The notes below the pieces were generated by a model that searched no databases, was not told the origin of the DNA, and saw only the letters and a program-made list of their open reading frames with translations. From Hamadaea tsunoensis DSM 44101 (GTDB lineage: Bacteria > Actinomycetota > Actinomycetes > Mycobacteriales > Micromonosporaceae), in contig NZ_KE386821.1 in the NCBI RefSeq assembly GCF_000428945.1, positions 59,330 through 123,329 of the forward strand: a stretch of 64,000 bases of DNA, given 5' to 3'. A program made the position numbers and the translations under genes. Positions 49,845 to 59,240 of this stretch are shown here, in pieces. The number at the start of each line of letters is the position of its first letter. The stretch's first letter is position 1.

Positions 49845-52130
49845 TCATTCGTCGTCGGTCGCGTACGCGGGCCGCCGGCGCCGGATCAGCTGGCGGCCCG
49901 GCCACTGGCTCGCCGTGCCGATGACGCTGAGCAGGGCCGGGGCCAGCAGCGAGCGGACCACGAAGGCGTCGATGAGGATGCCGACCGACAGCGCGAAGGC
50001 GAGTTCCTGGAACGGTCCGAGCGGGATGAGCAGCAGCAGGCCGAAGCTGACCGCCAGGGTGATCGCGGCGGTCCGGATCGCCCGGGCGGACTGCGGCAGG
50101 GTGAGGGCGAGCGCTTCGCGCAGCGGTCTCGTCCCGGCCTCCTTCCAGGCCGGCCCGATGCCGAAGATGTTGTAGTCCGAGCCGAGCGCGACCAGCAGCA
50201 CGGCAGCGGCGAACGGCACGTAGAACGTCAGCCCATCGTGGCCGAGGATGTCCTGGAACAGCCGCGTGGTCAGGCCGAGCGTCGCCCCGATGGCCAGGAC
50301 GCTGCACGCCAGCAGGGCGATCGGGGCGATCAGCGCCCGCAGGTACAGGGCGAGGAACAGCAGGTTCGCGGCGAGCGCGGCGATCGCGATCCGGCCGAGG
50401 TCGTGTGTGGTCTGGTCGACGACCACCTGGGCGATCGCCGTGTCCCCGCCGAGACTCGTGCGCACCCCGGTCAGCCCGGCGTGCTGGGCGAGGCCCGGCA
50501 GGTCGTCGCGCAGCCGGTCGAGCGTACGCACAGCCGTCGCGCCGAGCGGTTCGTCCTTGAGCACGATGAGGAACCTGGCCGCGGTGCCGTCGGGCGTCTG
50601 GAACAGCTTGCGTACCTGGGGAGCGGCCTCCGGTGGGACGCCGACCTGGCCGGGTCCGATGACCGCGGCGACCCCGGGCTCGTGGCGCAGCGCGGCTGCC
50701 AGCTTCGCGAGCTGGCTCTCGTGCGACGGCAGGTCGGTGCCCTCGACGAGCAGCTCGGTCGGGGACAGGATGCCGCCGGCGAACCCGGCCTCGGCCTGGT
50801 CGGCCGCCTGCCGGGTGGGGTCGTCGGCGGGCAGCGACGAGACGAACGAGACCCCGAGCGACATGTGCTGGATCGGCGCGGCCGCCCACAGCAGGCCGCC
50901 GACGCAGGCGACCAGCACGACGAACGAGAATCCCGGCCACGTCAGTACGCGCGCCCACCAGCGCCCGGACGCCGCGACCCTTTCCTCGGCGGGGTCGTCG
51001 CGGACGTCGCGGCGCGGCGACCACAGCACGACCCGGCCGAGGATGGCCAGCAGCGCGGGCACGAGGGTGACGGCGACGATCATGCCGATCAGCACGGCGA
51101 CGGCCATCCCCGGGCCGAAGGCGCGGAACGTCGGCGAGCCGGCCACCAGCAGCGCCCCGGTCCCGGCGGCGGCGGTCGCCCCGGCGGTGGCGATGATGGG
51201 GGAGAAGCGGGCCGTGGCCCAGCGCGCCGCCGTGATCCGGTCGGCGCCCGCGGCGAGCTGTCCGCGTACGGCGGAGAGGTAGAAGACCACGTAATCGGTG
51301 ACGACGCCGAGCAGGAGGGCCACCAGCAGCGGCTGGGTCTCCTGCGGGACGGCCACCCCGAAATGCGTGGCCAGCGCCCCGCCGACGTGCAGGGTCAGCA
51401 GTGCGGACAGGCCCGCGACGGCCAGGGCCAGGATCGGTGCGACGACGGACCGGAACGCGAACGCCACGATGAGGAAGACCGCCGCGACGGTGGCCGCCTC
51501 GACCCAGCGTACGTGGGACAGGACGATGTCGCTCTGCTCGACCCGGGCCGGCACCGATCCCGTGACGCCGACGACCTTGTCACGCTGGTCGTAGTGCTTG
51601 TCCACGAAGTCGTGCGCGGCCTGCACCTGCCCGGCGAAGGTCACGTCCGGCCCGGTGAACAGGTACGTGATGATCGTGGTGCCGTCCTCGCGCGACCCCG
51701 GCACCAGCTTGGCCGTGTTGGTCACGGGCACGGCGGCGAGGATCGGCCCGGCGTCGGGGTCCTTGCCCTGGCTGACGTCCCACGCGCGGGTGGCCGCCTC
51801 GGCCTGTACGTCCATCGGCAGCCCGTGCGGGTCGCGCTGGACGATCGCGACCCGGCTGAGCAGTGGGAAGCCGAACTTCTGATAGGACGCGAGTTCACTG
51901 TGGACGGCCGGGTTGTCCAGCGACACCAGCTGTTCGAGATCCTCGCCGCCCTGCCCGACCGCCGGCAGGAAGGCGACGGCGGCCCACGCCGCGACCACCC
52001 ACCCGGCCACGATCACCCAGCGCGAGGCGACGATCAGGCGCGCGTACACGGCCAGGAGGGTGCTCGGCCGCCATCGGGGGCGAGGGGCGTCGAGGTCGTC
52101 GTCGAGCTGGGGGTTCAAGACCGCCCTCAC
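49845..52130 (-). CDS. MMPL/RND-family membrane transporter
   Basis: A 761-residue protein with 12 membrane spans in two repeats. Each repeat has a large extracytoplasmic loop after the first helix (VIVAGWVVAAWAAVAFLPAV; WPGFSFVVLVACVGGLLWAA). Helices 2-6 include LLLGVVTDYVVFYLSAVRGQ with the Asp-Tyr pair of MMPL proton-driven exporters. It probably exports lipids or a lipid-like molecule. The start at 52130 is a GTG; no strong RBS is seen. The N-terminal ~30 residues are hydrophilic. Confidence 0.9.
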   Translation of the reverse strand: MRAVLNPQLDDDLDAPRPRWRPSTLLAVYARLIVASRWVIVAGWVVAAWAAVAFLPAVGQGGEDLEQLVSLDNPAVHSELASYQKFGFPLLSRVAIVQRDPHGLPMDVQAEAATRAWDVSQGKDPDAGPILAAVPVTNTAKLVPGSREDGTTIITYLFTGPDVTFAGQVQAAHDFVDKHYDQRDKVVGVTGSVPARVEQSDIVLSHVRWVEAATVAAVFLIVAFAFRSVVAPILALAVAGLSALLTLHVGGALATHFGVAVPQETQPLLVALLLGVVTDYVVFYLSAVRGQLAAGADRITAARWATARFSPIIATAGATAAAGTGALLVAGSPTFRAFGPGMAVAVLIGMIVAVTLVPALLAILGRVVLWSPRRDVRDDPAEERVAASGRWWARVLTWPGFSFVVLVACVGGLLWAAAPIQHMSLGVSFVSSLPADDPTRQAADQAEAGFAGGILSPTELLVEGTDLPSHESQLAKLAAALRHEPGVAAVIGPGQVGVPPEAAPQVRKLFQTPDGTAARFLIVLKDEPLGATAVRTLDRLRDDLPGLAQHAGLTGVRTSLGGDTAIAQVVVDQTTHDLGRIAIAALAANLLFLALYLRALIAPIALLACSVLAIGATLGLTTRLFQDILGHDGLTFYVPFAAAVLLVALGSDYNIFGIGPAWKEAGTRPLREALALTLPQSARAIRTAAITLAVSFGLLLLIPLGPFQELAFALSVGILIDAFVVRSLLAPALLSVIGTASQWPGRQLIRRRRPAYATDDE

Positions 52131-52282
52131 CTTCCGCGGTCACCCGCTGTACGCGCGGGCGGGGTCCCGGCGCGCGGTCGCGGATACCCGGCGCCGGCGG
52201 AGCCGAAACCGGCGAGGTGCGGGCATCTTCCCGCCCGGCGATGTGAGTGAGCTCTCGGTGTGCTCGGCGGGCCTCGTGTCGC

Positions 52283-52294
52283 TATAGTCTACTA
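52283..52294 (+). promoter_or_regulatory. Candidate promoter -10 and small palindrome upstream of the Liv-type operon
   Basis: TATAGT (52283-52288) is a -10-like hexamer and overlaps TAGT-CT-ACTA (52285-52294), a short palindrome that a repressor could use. It lies about 75 bases before the binding-protein start. Confidence 0.4.
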
Positions 52295-52363
52295 AACCAA
52301 TGGGAGATGTGGTGATTCGGCTTACGGGCCGCCGCCGACATAGCAGTCCTAGGAGGATTCGTC

Positions 52364-53527
52364 GTGAGTACCGTGCGCAGGCGTGCGCTGGCCGCCGGTG
52401 CGGCCGCGCTGATCGCGGTGGCGCTGACCGGTTGCAGCCTCAGTGAAGGCGGCAGCGGCTCCGGTGGCGCCTCCCCGGGCGGCACCGTCTACTTCGGAGT
52501 GTCGGCGCCGGTCACCGGCAACCTGGCCGAGTACGGCCGGTTGTGGAAGCTCGGCTTCGAACTCGCCCTCGACAAGATCAACGCCGACGGCGGGATCGAC
52601 GGCCGGCCGGTCGGCCTGAAATGGGAGGACTCGCAGTCCGACCCGAAGCAGTCCGTCGTGGTGGCGCAGAAGTTCGTCGCCGACACGAGCGTCATCGCCG
52701 AACTCGGCGACTTCTCGTCGAACGCGTCGATCGCGGCCAGCCCCACGTACACGGCCGCGAAGCTGGTGCAGTTCGGCTTCACCAACTCCAACCCCGACTT
52801 CACCGCGAAGGGGACGGACTACCAGTGGTCGACGTCGCTGACCCAGGACTTCTTCCAGGACTGGAACGCCCGGACCGTGAAGAAGTACGCCACCACGGTC
52901 TCGGTCGTCTACCAGGAGACCGACTGGGGCAAGAGCGCGTTCGGGTTCTTCGCGGCCGCGGCGAAGAAGTACGGCCTGAACATCGCGTACTCCTCGGGCT
53001 TCGACCCGAAGGGCACCGACTTCCGGCCGACCCTCATCCACGCCCGTGACGCCAAGCCGGACGCCGTCGTCCACATCGGATACGGGCCGGACGGCGTACT
53101 GGTCGCCAACCAGCTGCGCGACGTCGGCTACACCGGCCGGTTCTTCGGCGGGCAGAACGTGCCGGAGTTCACGTCGGGCGCGGCGAAGTCGGCCGACGGC
53201 GACGTCATCTCCGGCGCCTTCGTCACCGAGGACCCCGCGGCCGGCGTGCAGTCCTTCGTCACCGCGTTCCGGGCCAAGTACCCGTCCGAGGAGCCGAGCG
53301 ATTTCATCGTGTACGCGTACGACGCGCTCAACACGATCGTGCGGGCGGCCCGCAGCGGCGGAGCGAGCCGGGAGGGCGTACTGAAGGGCTTCCAGCAGTC
53401 CACGACGTTCCCGAGCGTCCAGTGGGGCGACTTCTCCTTCAACCCGCAGACCCGCCGGCCGAACAACCCGACGCTCAAGGCGCTCGTGCTCAAGGACGGC
53501 AAGTTCGTCCTCGACGCCAACGACTGA
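52364..53527 (+). CDS. Branched-chain-amino-acid-type ABC substrate-binding lipoprotein
   Basis: A 387-residue LivJ-like lipoprotein. The signal peptide ends in VALTGC (lipobox). The mature protein begins VYFGVSAPVTGNLAEYGRLW, the usual first strand of the periplasmic-binding type I fold. EDSQSDPKQSVVVAQKFV and ASPTYTAAK follow. The GTG at 52364 has AGGAGGATTCG upstream. It is the first gene of a coupled operon with a fused permease, two ATPases and oxidative enzymes. The ligand is probably not an amino acid but an organic compound metabolised by those enzymes; this is inference from context. Confidence 0.9.
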   Translation: MSTVRRRALAAGAAALIAVALTGCSLSEGGSGSGGASPGGTVYFGVSAPVTGNLAEYGRLWKLGFELALDKINADGGIDGRPVGLKWEDSQSDPKQSVVVAQKFVADTSVIAELGDFSSNASIAASPTYTAAKLVQFGFTNSNPDFTAKGTDYQWSTSLTQDFFQDWNARTVKKYATTVSVVYQETDWGKSAFGFFAAAAKKYGLNIAYSSGFDPKGTDFRPTLIHARDAKPDAVVHIGYGPDGVLVANQLRDVGYTGRFFGGQNVPEFTSGAAKSADGDVISGAFVTEDPAAGVQSFVTAFRAKYPSEEPSDFIVYAYDALNTIVRAARSGGASREGVLKGFQQSTTFPSVQWGDFSFNPQTRRPNNPTLKALVLKDGKFVLDAND

Positions 53528-53543
53528 TCCCGCACCCGTGGCC

Positions 53544-53569
53544 GGGGCCGGACGACACCGTCCGGCCCC
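53544..53569 (+). terminator. Hairpin between binding-protein and permease genes
   Basis: Perfect 11-base arms GGGGCCGGACG (53544-53554) and CGTCCGGCCCC (53559-53569) enclose a 4-base loop. Lying between two genes of one operon, it probably protects the binding-protein mRNA or attenuates downstream expression rather than stopping it fully. Confidence 0.75.
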
Positions 53570-53599
53570 GCGACCCGGCCGACCCCGCCGAGGACTCCG

Positions 53600-55417
53600 T
53601 TGCTCGACACACTGATCGCCGGCCTGCTGCACGGCAACGCGTACGCGCTCGTCGCGGTCGGCATCTCGCTGATCTTCGGCGTGACGAACGTCGTGAACTT
53701 CGCCCACATGTCGGTCTTCGGCCTCGGGGCGATGTGCGCCTGGTTCTTCATCGCCGACCTGCGCTGGCCGTTCTGGGCGACCCTCGCCGTCGTCGTGGCC
53801 GTCACCGGCCTCACCGGGCTGCTCATCAACCTGCTCGTCGTGCGGCCGCTGGCCCGGTACCTGCCGATCGCCGCCCTGCTGGCCACCTACGCGGTGGCCC
53901 AGATCCTCGACAGCGTCTCGCAGTGGGTCTTCGGCCCGCGCGTACGCCCGTTCCCCGAGGTGCTGCCGACCGACGACCTGCACATCGGGCTGATGCGGTT
54001 CGGCACCTCCGACGTCGTCATGCTCGCCCTCACCATCGCGGTCATGGCGGCGCTGGGCCTGTACCTGAAGTTCGGCAAGTCCGGCCGGGCGATCCGGGCG
54101 ACCAGCCAGGATCCGGAGGCCGCGCTGCAGATGGGCATCCCGGTCGGGCGCATCCAGCACCTGTCGTTCGTCATCGCCTCGGCGCTGGGCGGCGTCGCCG
54201 GGGTGTTCGTCGCCCTCTACACCGGAACGGTCTCCCCGACCTCGGGCGCGACCGCCGGCCTGACCGCCTTCGTCGCCGCCACCCTCGGCGGCCTCGGATC
54301 GATCCCCGGCGCGGTGATCGGCGGCTTCGTCCTGGGCGTGGCGGAGGCGTTCGGCGTCTCGCTGTTCGGCGGCAGCGTCGACGACATCATCATGTTCGCG
54401 ATCCTCATCCTCGTCCTGCTCGTACGCCCCGGCGGACTGCTCGGCCGGGTCCCGGTCCTCGCGCCGGAACCGATGACCGGCACGTTCCTCGGCCGCGGGC
54501 GACCCATCCGGCTCGGCCGCTGGGGTCTGGTCGCGGTGCTGGCCGTCGGCGGGGTCGTCATCCCGGTCCTCGGCAGCCGTACCTTCCTGACGATCGGCAC
54601 GCAGGTGCTCATCTACGCGATCATCGGCGCCGGCTTCACGGTCACGGCCGGGCAGTCCGGGGTGATCGCGCTCGGCCAGGCCGGTCCGATCGCCCTCGGC
54701 GCGTACGCGTCGGCGCTGCTGGCCCTGCTCGCGCACTGGCCGTTCTGGGTGTCGCTGCCGGTCGGCGGGCTCGTCGCCGCGGTCGGCGCCTCGGTGCTGG
54801 GATCGGCGCTGTGGCGGGTGAAGGGGCACTACATCTCGATCGCGACCCTGGGCATGGGCATCGTCACGGTGGCGATACTGCGGGTCGCCGAGCCGCTGAC
54901 CCGGGGCGTGTATGGCCTGTACGGCATACCGACGCCGCACATCGGCGGTCTGGCCCTGGACACGCCGCTCGCGTTCTACCTGATCGACTTCCTGGTCCTC
55001 GTGGGTACGCTGGCCGTCGTCGTCCGGCTGCGCTCCTCGCACCTGGGCCGGGTCATGTCGGCCGTGGGCTCGGACGAGGTCGCCGCGTACGCGTCCGGCA
55101 TCCGCGTACGCGACTACAAGGCGCTGGCGTTCGCCGTGTCGGCGTTCTTCGCCGGAGTCGGCGGCGCCCTGCTGGCCCACCAGTACACCTACATCGACCC
55201 GGACCTGTTCGGCCTGACGATGTCGCTGCTGGTGCTGACGATCGTGGTGCTCGGCGGGGTGAACGTGCCGTTCGGCGCCGTGATCGGCTCGATCGTCCTC
55301 ATCGGAGCGCTGGAGGTCTTCCGGGTCACGCCGCAGCTGCGGGTGATCCTCTACGGACTCGCGCTGATCCTCGTGGTGCGGTTCCGGCCGGGCGGGGCCT
55401 GGGTGAGGCGGGCATGA
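53600..55417 (+). CDS. Fused LivH-LivM ABC permease
   Basis: A 605-residue fusion of two branched-chain permeases that are usually separate (about 290 and 330 residues). The N-terminal half begins with LLHGNAYALVAVGISLIFGV and contains AATLGGLGSIPGAVIGGFVL (LivH). The C-terminal half begins near residue 310 (AVGGVVIPVLGSRTFLTIGT) and contains AVGSDEVAAYASGIRVRDYK and VVLGGVNVPFGAVIG (LivM). Start is a TTG at 53600 with GAGGAC upstream. The stop overlaps the next ATG (ATGA). Confidence 0.92.
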   Translation: MLDTLIAGLLHGNAYALVAVGISLIFGVTNVVNFAHMSVFGLGAMCAWFFIADLRWPFWATLAVVVAVTGLTGLLINLLVVRPLARYLPIAALLATYAVAQILDSVSQWVFGPRVRPFPEVLPTDDLHIGLMRFGTSDVVMLALTIAVMAALGLYLKFGKSGRAIRATSQDPEAALQMGIPVGRIQHLSFVIASALGGVAGVFVALYTGTVSPTSGATAGLTAFVAATLGGLGSIPGAVIGGFVLGVAEAFGVSLFGGSVDDIIMFAILILVLLVRPGGLLGRVPVLAPEPMTGTFLGRGRPIRLGRWGLVAVLAVGGVVIPVLGSRTFLTIGTQVLIYAIIGAGFTVTAGQSGVIALGQAGPIALGAYASALLALLAHWPFWVSLPVGGLVAAVGASVLGSALWRVKGHYISIATLGMGIVTVAILRVAEPLTRGVYGLYGIPTPHIGGLALDTPLAFYLIDFLVLVGTLAVVVRLRSSHLGRVMSAVGSDEVAAYASGIRVRDYKALAFAVSAFFAGVGGALLAHQYTYIDPDLFGLTMSLLVLTIVVLGGVNVPFGAVIGSIVLIGALEVFRVTPQLRVILYGLALILVVRFRPGGAWVRRA

Positions 55418-56301
55418 CCGAGACGCAGGCCGCGACCGCGCAAACCGTTGCGGGCACCGCCATCCCCCCGCTGCTGTCCGTACGCGGTCTCCGGCGCACC
55501 TTCGCCGGGCTGGCGGCGGTCGACGCGGTGAGCTTCGACGTCGCGCCGGGCGAGGTGGTGTCGATCATCGGACCGAACGGCTCGGGCAAGACCACCACGC
55601 TGAACCTGGTGACCGGGGCGATCCCGGCGGACGCGGGGGAGATCCTGCTGGACGGGCGCCGCATCGACCGGCTGGACCCGGCCCGGATCGCCGAGGCGGG
55701 CATCGCCCGGACGTTCCAGAACGGCCGCGTGTTCGGCGCCCTCAGCGTCGCCGACAACGTCGCGGTCGGGCTGCACACGACGCTGCGCGCCGGGCGGCCC
55801 GCCCGCCGGCTGTCGACCTGGTTCCTGCTGCGGTGGATCCCGCTGCTCGCCGAGCTGGCCGTCGCGCTGGTGCCGACCCGGGCGGCGCGCCGCGAGCAGG
55901 CCCGGATCGAGGCCGCCGTCGCCGCCGAACTGGACCGGTTCGGCCAGCGTCTCGCACCCCGGCGCGACGACTTCGCGTATACGTTGAGTTATGCCAACCG
56001 GCGGCGTACCGAAATCGCGCGGGCCCTGGCACCGCGGCCGAGGCTGCTGGTGCTCGACGAGCCGACCGCCGGCATGAACCCGTCGGAGACCGCCGAGGTG
56101 CTCGACCAGCTGCTCCAGCTCAAGGCCGAGGGCCAGGCGATCCTGCTGGTCGAGCACAAGATCGACCTGGTGATGACCGTCTCCGACCGGGTCGTCGTCA
56201 TCGACGGCGGCCGGGTGATCTCCGAAGGGCGTCCGGACGCCGTACGCCGCGATCCGTTGGTCGCCGAGGCGTACCTCGGCCGGCGCAGGGGGAAGGCATG
56301 A
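55414..56301 (+). CDS. LivG-type ABC ATPase
   Basis: A 295-residue ATPase. Walker A is IIGPNGSGKTT, Walker B is LLVLDEPTAGMNPSE, and the H-loop is LLVEHKID. The signature motif reads LSYANRRRTEIARAL, the divergent LivG-like form rather than LSGGQ. An insert of ~50 residues (~115-175, LLRWIPLLAELAVALVPTRA) is longer than in typical LivG. It energises the fused permease. Coupled by ATGA overlaps to both neighbours. Confidence 0.93.
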   Translation: MTETQAATAQTVAGTAIPPLLSVRGLRRTFAGLAAVDAVSFDVAPGEVVSIIGPNGSGKTTTLNLVTGAIPADAGEILLDGRRIDRLDPARIAEAGIARTFQNGRVFGALSVADNVAVGLHTTLRAGRPARRLSTWFLLRWIPLLAELAVALVPTRAARREQARIEAAVAAELDRFGQRLAPRRDDFAYTLSYANRRRTEIARALAPRPRLLVLDEPTAGMNPSETAEVLDQLLQLKAEGQAILLVEHKIDLVMTVSDRVVVIDGGRVISEGRPDAVRRDPLVAEAYLGRRRGKA

Positions 56302-57023
56302 CGACGCTGTTGCGGCTGGCCGACGTCAACGTGTACTACGGGGCGTTCCACGTCCTGCGGGACGTCCGCCTGGAGGTCGGGGCCGGCGAGATCGTCTCGC
56401 TGCTCGGCGGGAACGCGTCGGGCAAGTCGACCACGATGAAGACGATCCTCGGGCTGACCAGGCTGCGAAGCGGCACCATCACGTTCGACGGCGTACCCGT
56501 CGAACACCGGTCCACGCCTGCCCGCGTACGGGCCGGTATCGCGTCCGTGCCCGAGGCGCGCCGCGTCTTCCCGCAGCTGACCGTCGACGAGAACCTGCTC
56601 GCCGGCGCGTACACGCGCAAGGATCGGGCCGGTGTCGCCGAGGACCTGGAGCGGATGCGGGAGCATTTCCCGCGGCTGGCCGAGCGGCGGCGGCAGGAGG
56701 CCGGCACGCTGTCGGGCGGTGAGCAGCAGATGCTCGCCTTCGCCCGGGCGCTGATGAGCCGGCCCCGGCTGATCTGCATGGACGAGCCGACGATGGGCCT
56801 GGCGCCGAGGCTGGTCGACCAGGTCCTCGACGAGATCGCCCGGCTCAACCGGGAGCTCGGCGTGGCCGTGCTGCTCGTCGAGCAGCAGGCCGAACTCGCC
56901 CTGTCCATCGCGAGCCGCGGCTACGTGCTGGCCACCGGCGAGATCGCGGTGCAGGGCACGGCGGACGAACTCCTCCGCGATCCCCGGATCCAGGAGGCCT
57001 ATCTCGGCAGGAGTACGGCATGA
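56298..57023 (+). CDS. LivF-type ABC ATPase
   Basis: A 241-residue ATPase. Walker A appears as LLGGNASGKSTTMK, where the middle residues differ from the usual GxNGAGK. The signature LSGGEQQMLAFARAL, Walker B LICMDEPTMGLAP and LLVEQQAELAL are normal. It pairs with the LivG-like ATPase. Overlaps at both ends with ATGA junctions. Confidence 0.93.
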   Translation: MTTLLRLADVNVYYGAFHVLRDVRLEVGAGEIVSLLGGNASGKSTTMKTILGLTRLRSGTITFDGVPVEHRSTPARVRAGIASVPEARRVFPQLTVDENLLAGAYTRKDRAGVAEDLERMREHFPRLAERRRQEAGTLSGGEQQMLAFARALMSRPRLICMDEPTMGLAPRLVDQVLDEIARLNRELGVAVLLVEQQAELALSIASRGYVLATGEIAVQGTADELLRDPRIQEAYLGRSTA

Positions 57024-58030
57024 CGGTGCCACGGCTGGGGTTCTTCACCCGGCTTCTGGAGGACGCGTCCCCGGCGGAGCGCTACCGGTTCGCGCTGGAG
57101 CAGATCCGTACGGCCGAACGGGTCGGATTCGACTCGGCGTGGGTGGCGCAGCACCACTTCCACGCCGCGGAGGGCGGCCTGCCGGCGCCGCTGCTGCTGC
57201 TGGCCCAGGCGGCGGCGCTGACCTCCCGCATCGTCCTGGGTACGGCGATCGTGACGCTGCCGCTGGAGTCGCCGGTACGCGTCGCGGAGGACGCGGCGGT
57301 GCTCGACGTGCTGTCTGGCGGCCGGTTCGAACTCGGCATCGGCAGCGGCGGTACGCCGACCTCCTTCCCGCCGTTCGGGCACGACCCGGCCGACCGGGCC
57401 GCCGTCTTCGTCCGGCACATCGAGCAGCTCGTCACCGCCCTGCGCGGCGATGTGCTCACCACCGACGGCGGAGCGCTCTACCCGCCCGCGCCGCACCTGC
57501 TCGACACCCTGTGGCAGGCGACGTTCTCCGCGGAAGGAGCCGCCCGCATCGGCGCGGCCGGCTTCGGGCTGATGCTGTCGAAGACGCAGCCGCACACCGC
57601 GGCCAACCTCGCCGACACGCAGCGGCCGCTCGTGGACGCGTACGTCGCGGCGCTCCCGGCCGGGGTCCGGCCGCGCGTCTTCGGCTCGCGCGGGCTGGTC
57701 GTGGTCGACGACGAGGCGGACGGCCGGCGGCTGGCCGCCCGGGGCATCGAACGGTCGCTGCCCATGGCCAAGGCGCTCGGCTACCAGTTGCCCGCCGGTG
57801 CCACCCCGGACGAGCTGCTGAAGATCTTCGACATCCACGTCGGCACGCCCGAACAGGTCATCGCCGAGCTCGGCACCGACCACGTCCTGGCCGCCGCGAC
57901 CGACATCGTCTTCCAGGTCCATCCGGTCGACCCCCCGCACGAGCTGACGCTGCGGTCGATCGAACTCATCGCGTCCGAGGTCGCGCCGGCGCTCGGCTGG
58001 ACGCCCGCATCCACAGGAGACACTGCATGA
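57020..58030 (+). CDS. Luciferase-like FMN-dependent monooxygenase (KPN_01858-like)
   Basis: A 336-residue LLM-type flavin-dependent oxygenase. Landmarks are LGFFTRLLEDASPAERYRFA at the start, FDSAWVAQHHFHAAEGGLPA, VLGTAIVTLPLESPVRVAED and FELGIGSGGTPTSF. The family resembles the KPN_01858 type that co-occurs with Avi_7170 and Avi_7169 CMD proteins and an ABC transporter. It probably oxidises the imported compound with FMNH2 and oxygen. Coupled by ATGA overlaps to the ATPase before it and the CMD gene after it. Confidence 0.88.
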   Translation: MTVPRLGFFTRLLEDASPAERYRFALEQIRTAERVGFDSAWVAQHHFHAAEGGLPAPLLLLAQAAALTSRIVLGTAIVTLPLESPVRVAEDAAVLDVLSGGRFELGIGSGGTPTSFPPFGHDPADRAAVFVRHIEQLVTALRGDVLTTDGGALYPPAPHLLDTLWQATFSAEGAARIGAAGFGLMLSKTQPHTAANLADTQRPLVDAYVAALPAGVRPRVFGSRGLVVVDDEADGRRLAARGIERSLPMAKALGYQLPAGATPDELLKIFDIHVGTPEQVIAELGTDHVLAAATDIVFQVHPVDPPHELTLRSIELIASEVAPALGWTPASTGDTA

Positions 58031-58632
58031 CCATCAGTTCCGAGCCGGCGGACGTCATCGACCGCCTGGTCGGCGTACGGGCCGGGGATCCGATCGACGT
58101 CTTGCGGGCCGAACGCCCCGCGGCCAAGGCGAACGCGCAGGCCAGCTACGAAGCGCTGTTCGCGCCCGCGCAGCCGGGCGACATCTCGCCGGCCGAACGG
58201 TTCGCGGTCGCGGCGTGGGTCGCGTACCTGAGCCAGGCCCCGGCCGTCGCCGACTTCTACCGCGGCCACCTCACGGCCGTCGCCCCGGCGATCGCCGCCG
58301 CCGTCGACGCGGCCGTCGCGGGCGCGGTGACCAGCGGACCGTACGGCACCTACCCGGCCGGGCCGCTGTCGGCCGAGGACGTGCAGGGTCCGCACTGGCA
58401 GCCCGACGCCGACCTGCGCGCCGCCGTCGGCGACCGGCTCGCCCGTGCGCTCGCCCACGCCCACCTGCTCACCTACCGGCCGCGGGACGCCAGCCCCGGT
58501 GCCCTGCAAGACCTCGTCGACGCCGGCTGGTCCACGACCGGCATCGTCACCCTGTCGCAGCTCATCGCCTTCGTCCACTTCCAGCTCCGCGTCGTCGCGG
58601 GGCTGACCGTCCTTGCGGGAGCCCGCCGATGA
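58027..58632 (+). CDS. CMD-domain protein, Avi_7170-like
   Basis: A 201-residue protein of the carboxymuconolactone-decarboxylase (AhpD-like) fold. PAERFAVAAWVAYLSQAPAV and ALAHAHLLTYRPRDASPGAL, then TGIVTLSQLIAFVHFQLRVV, match the Avi_7170 family. It lacks the CxxC of peroxidases, so it may act structurally with its partner Avi_7169-like protein or bind the product. Coupled to both neighbours. Confidence 0.87.
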   Translation: MTISSEPADVIDRLVGVRAGDPIDVLRAERPAAKANAQASYEALFAPAQPGDISPAERFAVAAWVAYLSQAPAVADFYRGHLTAVAPAIAAAVDAAVAGAVTSGPYGTYPAGPLSAEDVQGPHWQPDADLRAAVGDRLARALAHAHLLTYRPRDASPGALQDLVDAGWSTTGIVTLSQLIAFVHFQLRVVAGLTVLAGARR

Positions 58633-59240
58633 CCGGCACCGTCCAGCGGCCCGAGATCGAGCGGCCGAACGCCTTCACCCAGGCGCACCTCGGGTGGACG
58701 CCGTGGCTCGAACCGCTGCCCGAGGAAGAGCTGACCGAGGCCCACTACGCCGCGCTGGTGGAGCGCTCGCGGGCGCAGAGCCCCTACTTCCGGCTGCTCG
58801 TCCGCGACCCGGAGATCCTCGCGGCGCGTACGCGCACCGACAACGACATCTTCTACAACACCCACGCGGGGCTGCCGAGGGCCGAGCGGGAGCTGTCGGC
58901 CACGGCGGCTTCGCGTACCAACGGATGCCTGTTCTGCGCGTCGGTGCACGCGCGGTTCGCCGCGCACCACTCGCACCGCCCCGACGACGTCCAGCGCCTG
59001 CTCGACGAGGGCATCGACGGCGAGCAGGATCCACGATGGACGGCCATCATCGCGGCGTCCGCGGCGCTGACCGCCACACCGGGCACGTTCGGCCCCGAGC
59101 ACGTGGCGGCGCTGCGGGAGGCCGGCCTCGACGACCTGTCCATCGCCGACGTCGTGCACGGCGCGGCGTTCTTCAACTGGGCCAACCGGCTGATGCTGTC
59201 CCTCGGCGAACCGACGCCCCCGGCGGACGGCGGCCGCTGA
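58629..59240 (+). CDS. Alkylhydroperoxidase-domain protein, Avi_7169-like
   Basis: A 203-residue AhpD-like protein with the redox pair CLFCASVHARFAAHH (CxxC and following His) near residue 100. NAFTQAHLGWTPWLEPLPEE at the start and VVHGAAFFNWANRLMLSLGE at the end match the Avi_7169 family. It is expected to handle a peroxide or another reactive product of the luciferase-like oxygenase. Ends one base into the VOC start codon. Confidence 0.88.
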   Translation: MTGTVQRPEIERPNAFTQAHLGWTPWLEPLPEEELTEAHYAALVERSRAQSPYFRLLVRDPEILAARTRTDNDIFYNTHAGLPRAERELSATAASRTNGCLFCASVHARFAAHHSHRPDDVQRLLDEGIDGEQDPRWTAIIAASAALTATPGTFGPEHVAALREAGLDDLSIADVVHGAAFFNWANRLMLSLGEPTPPADGGR

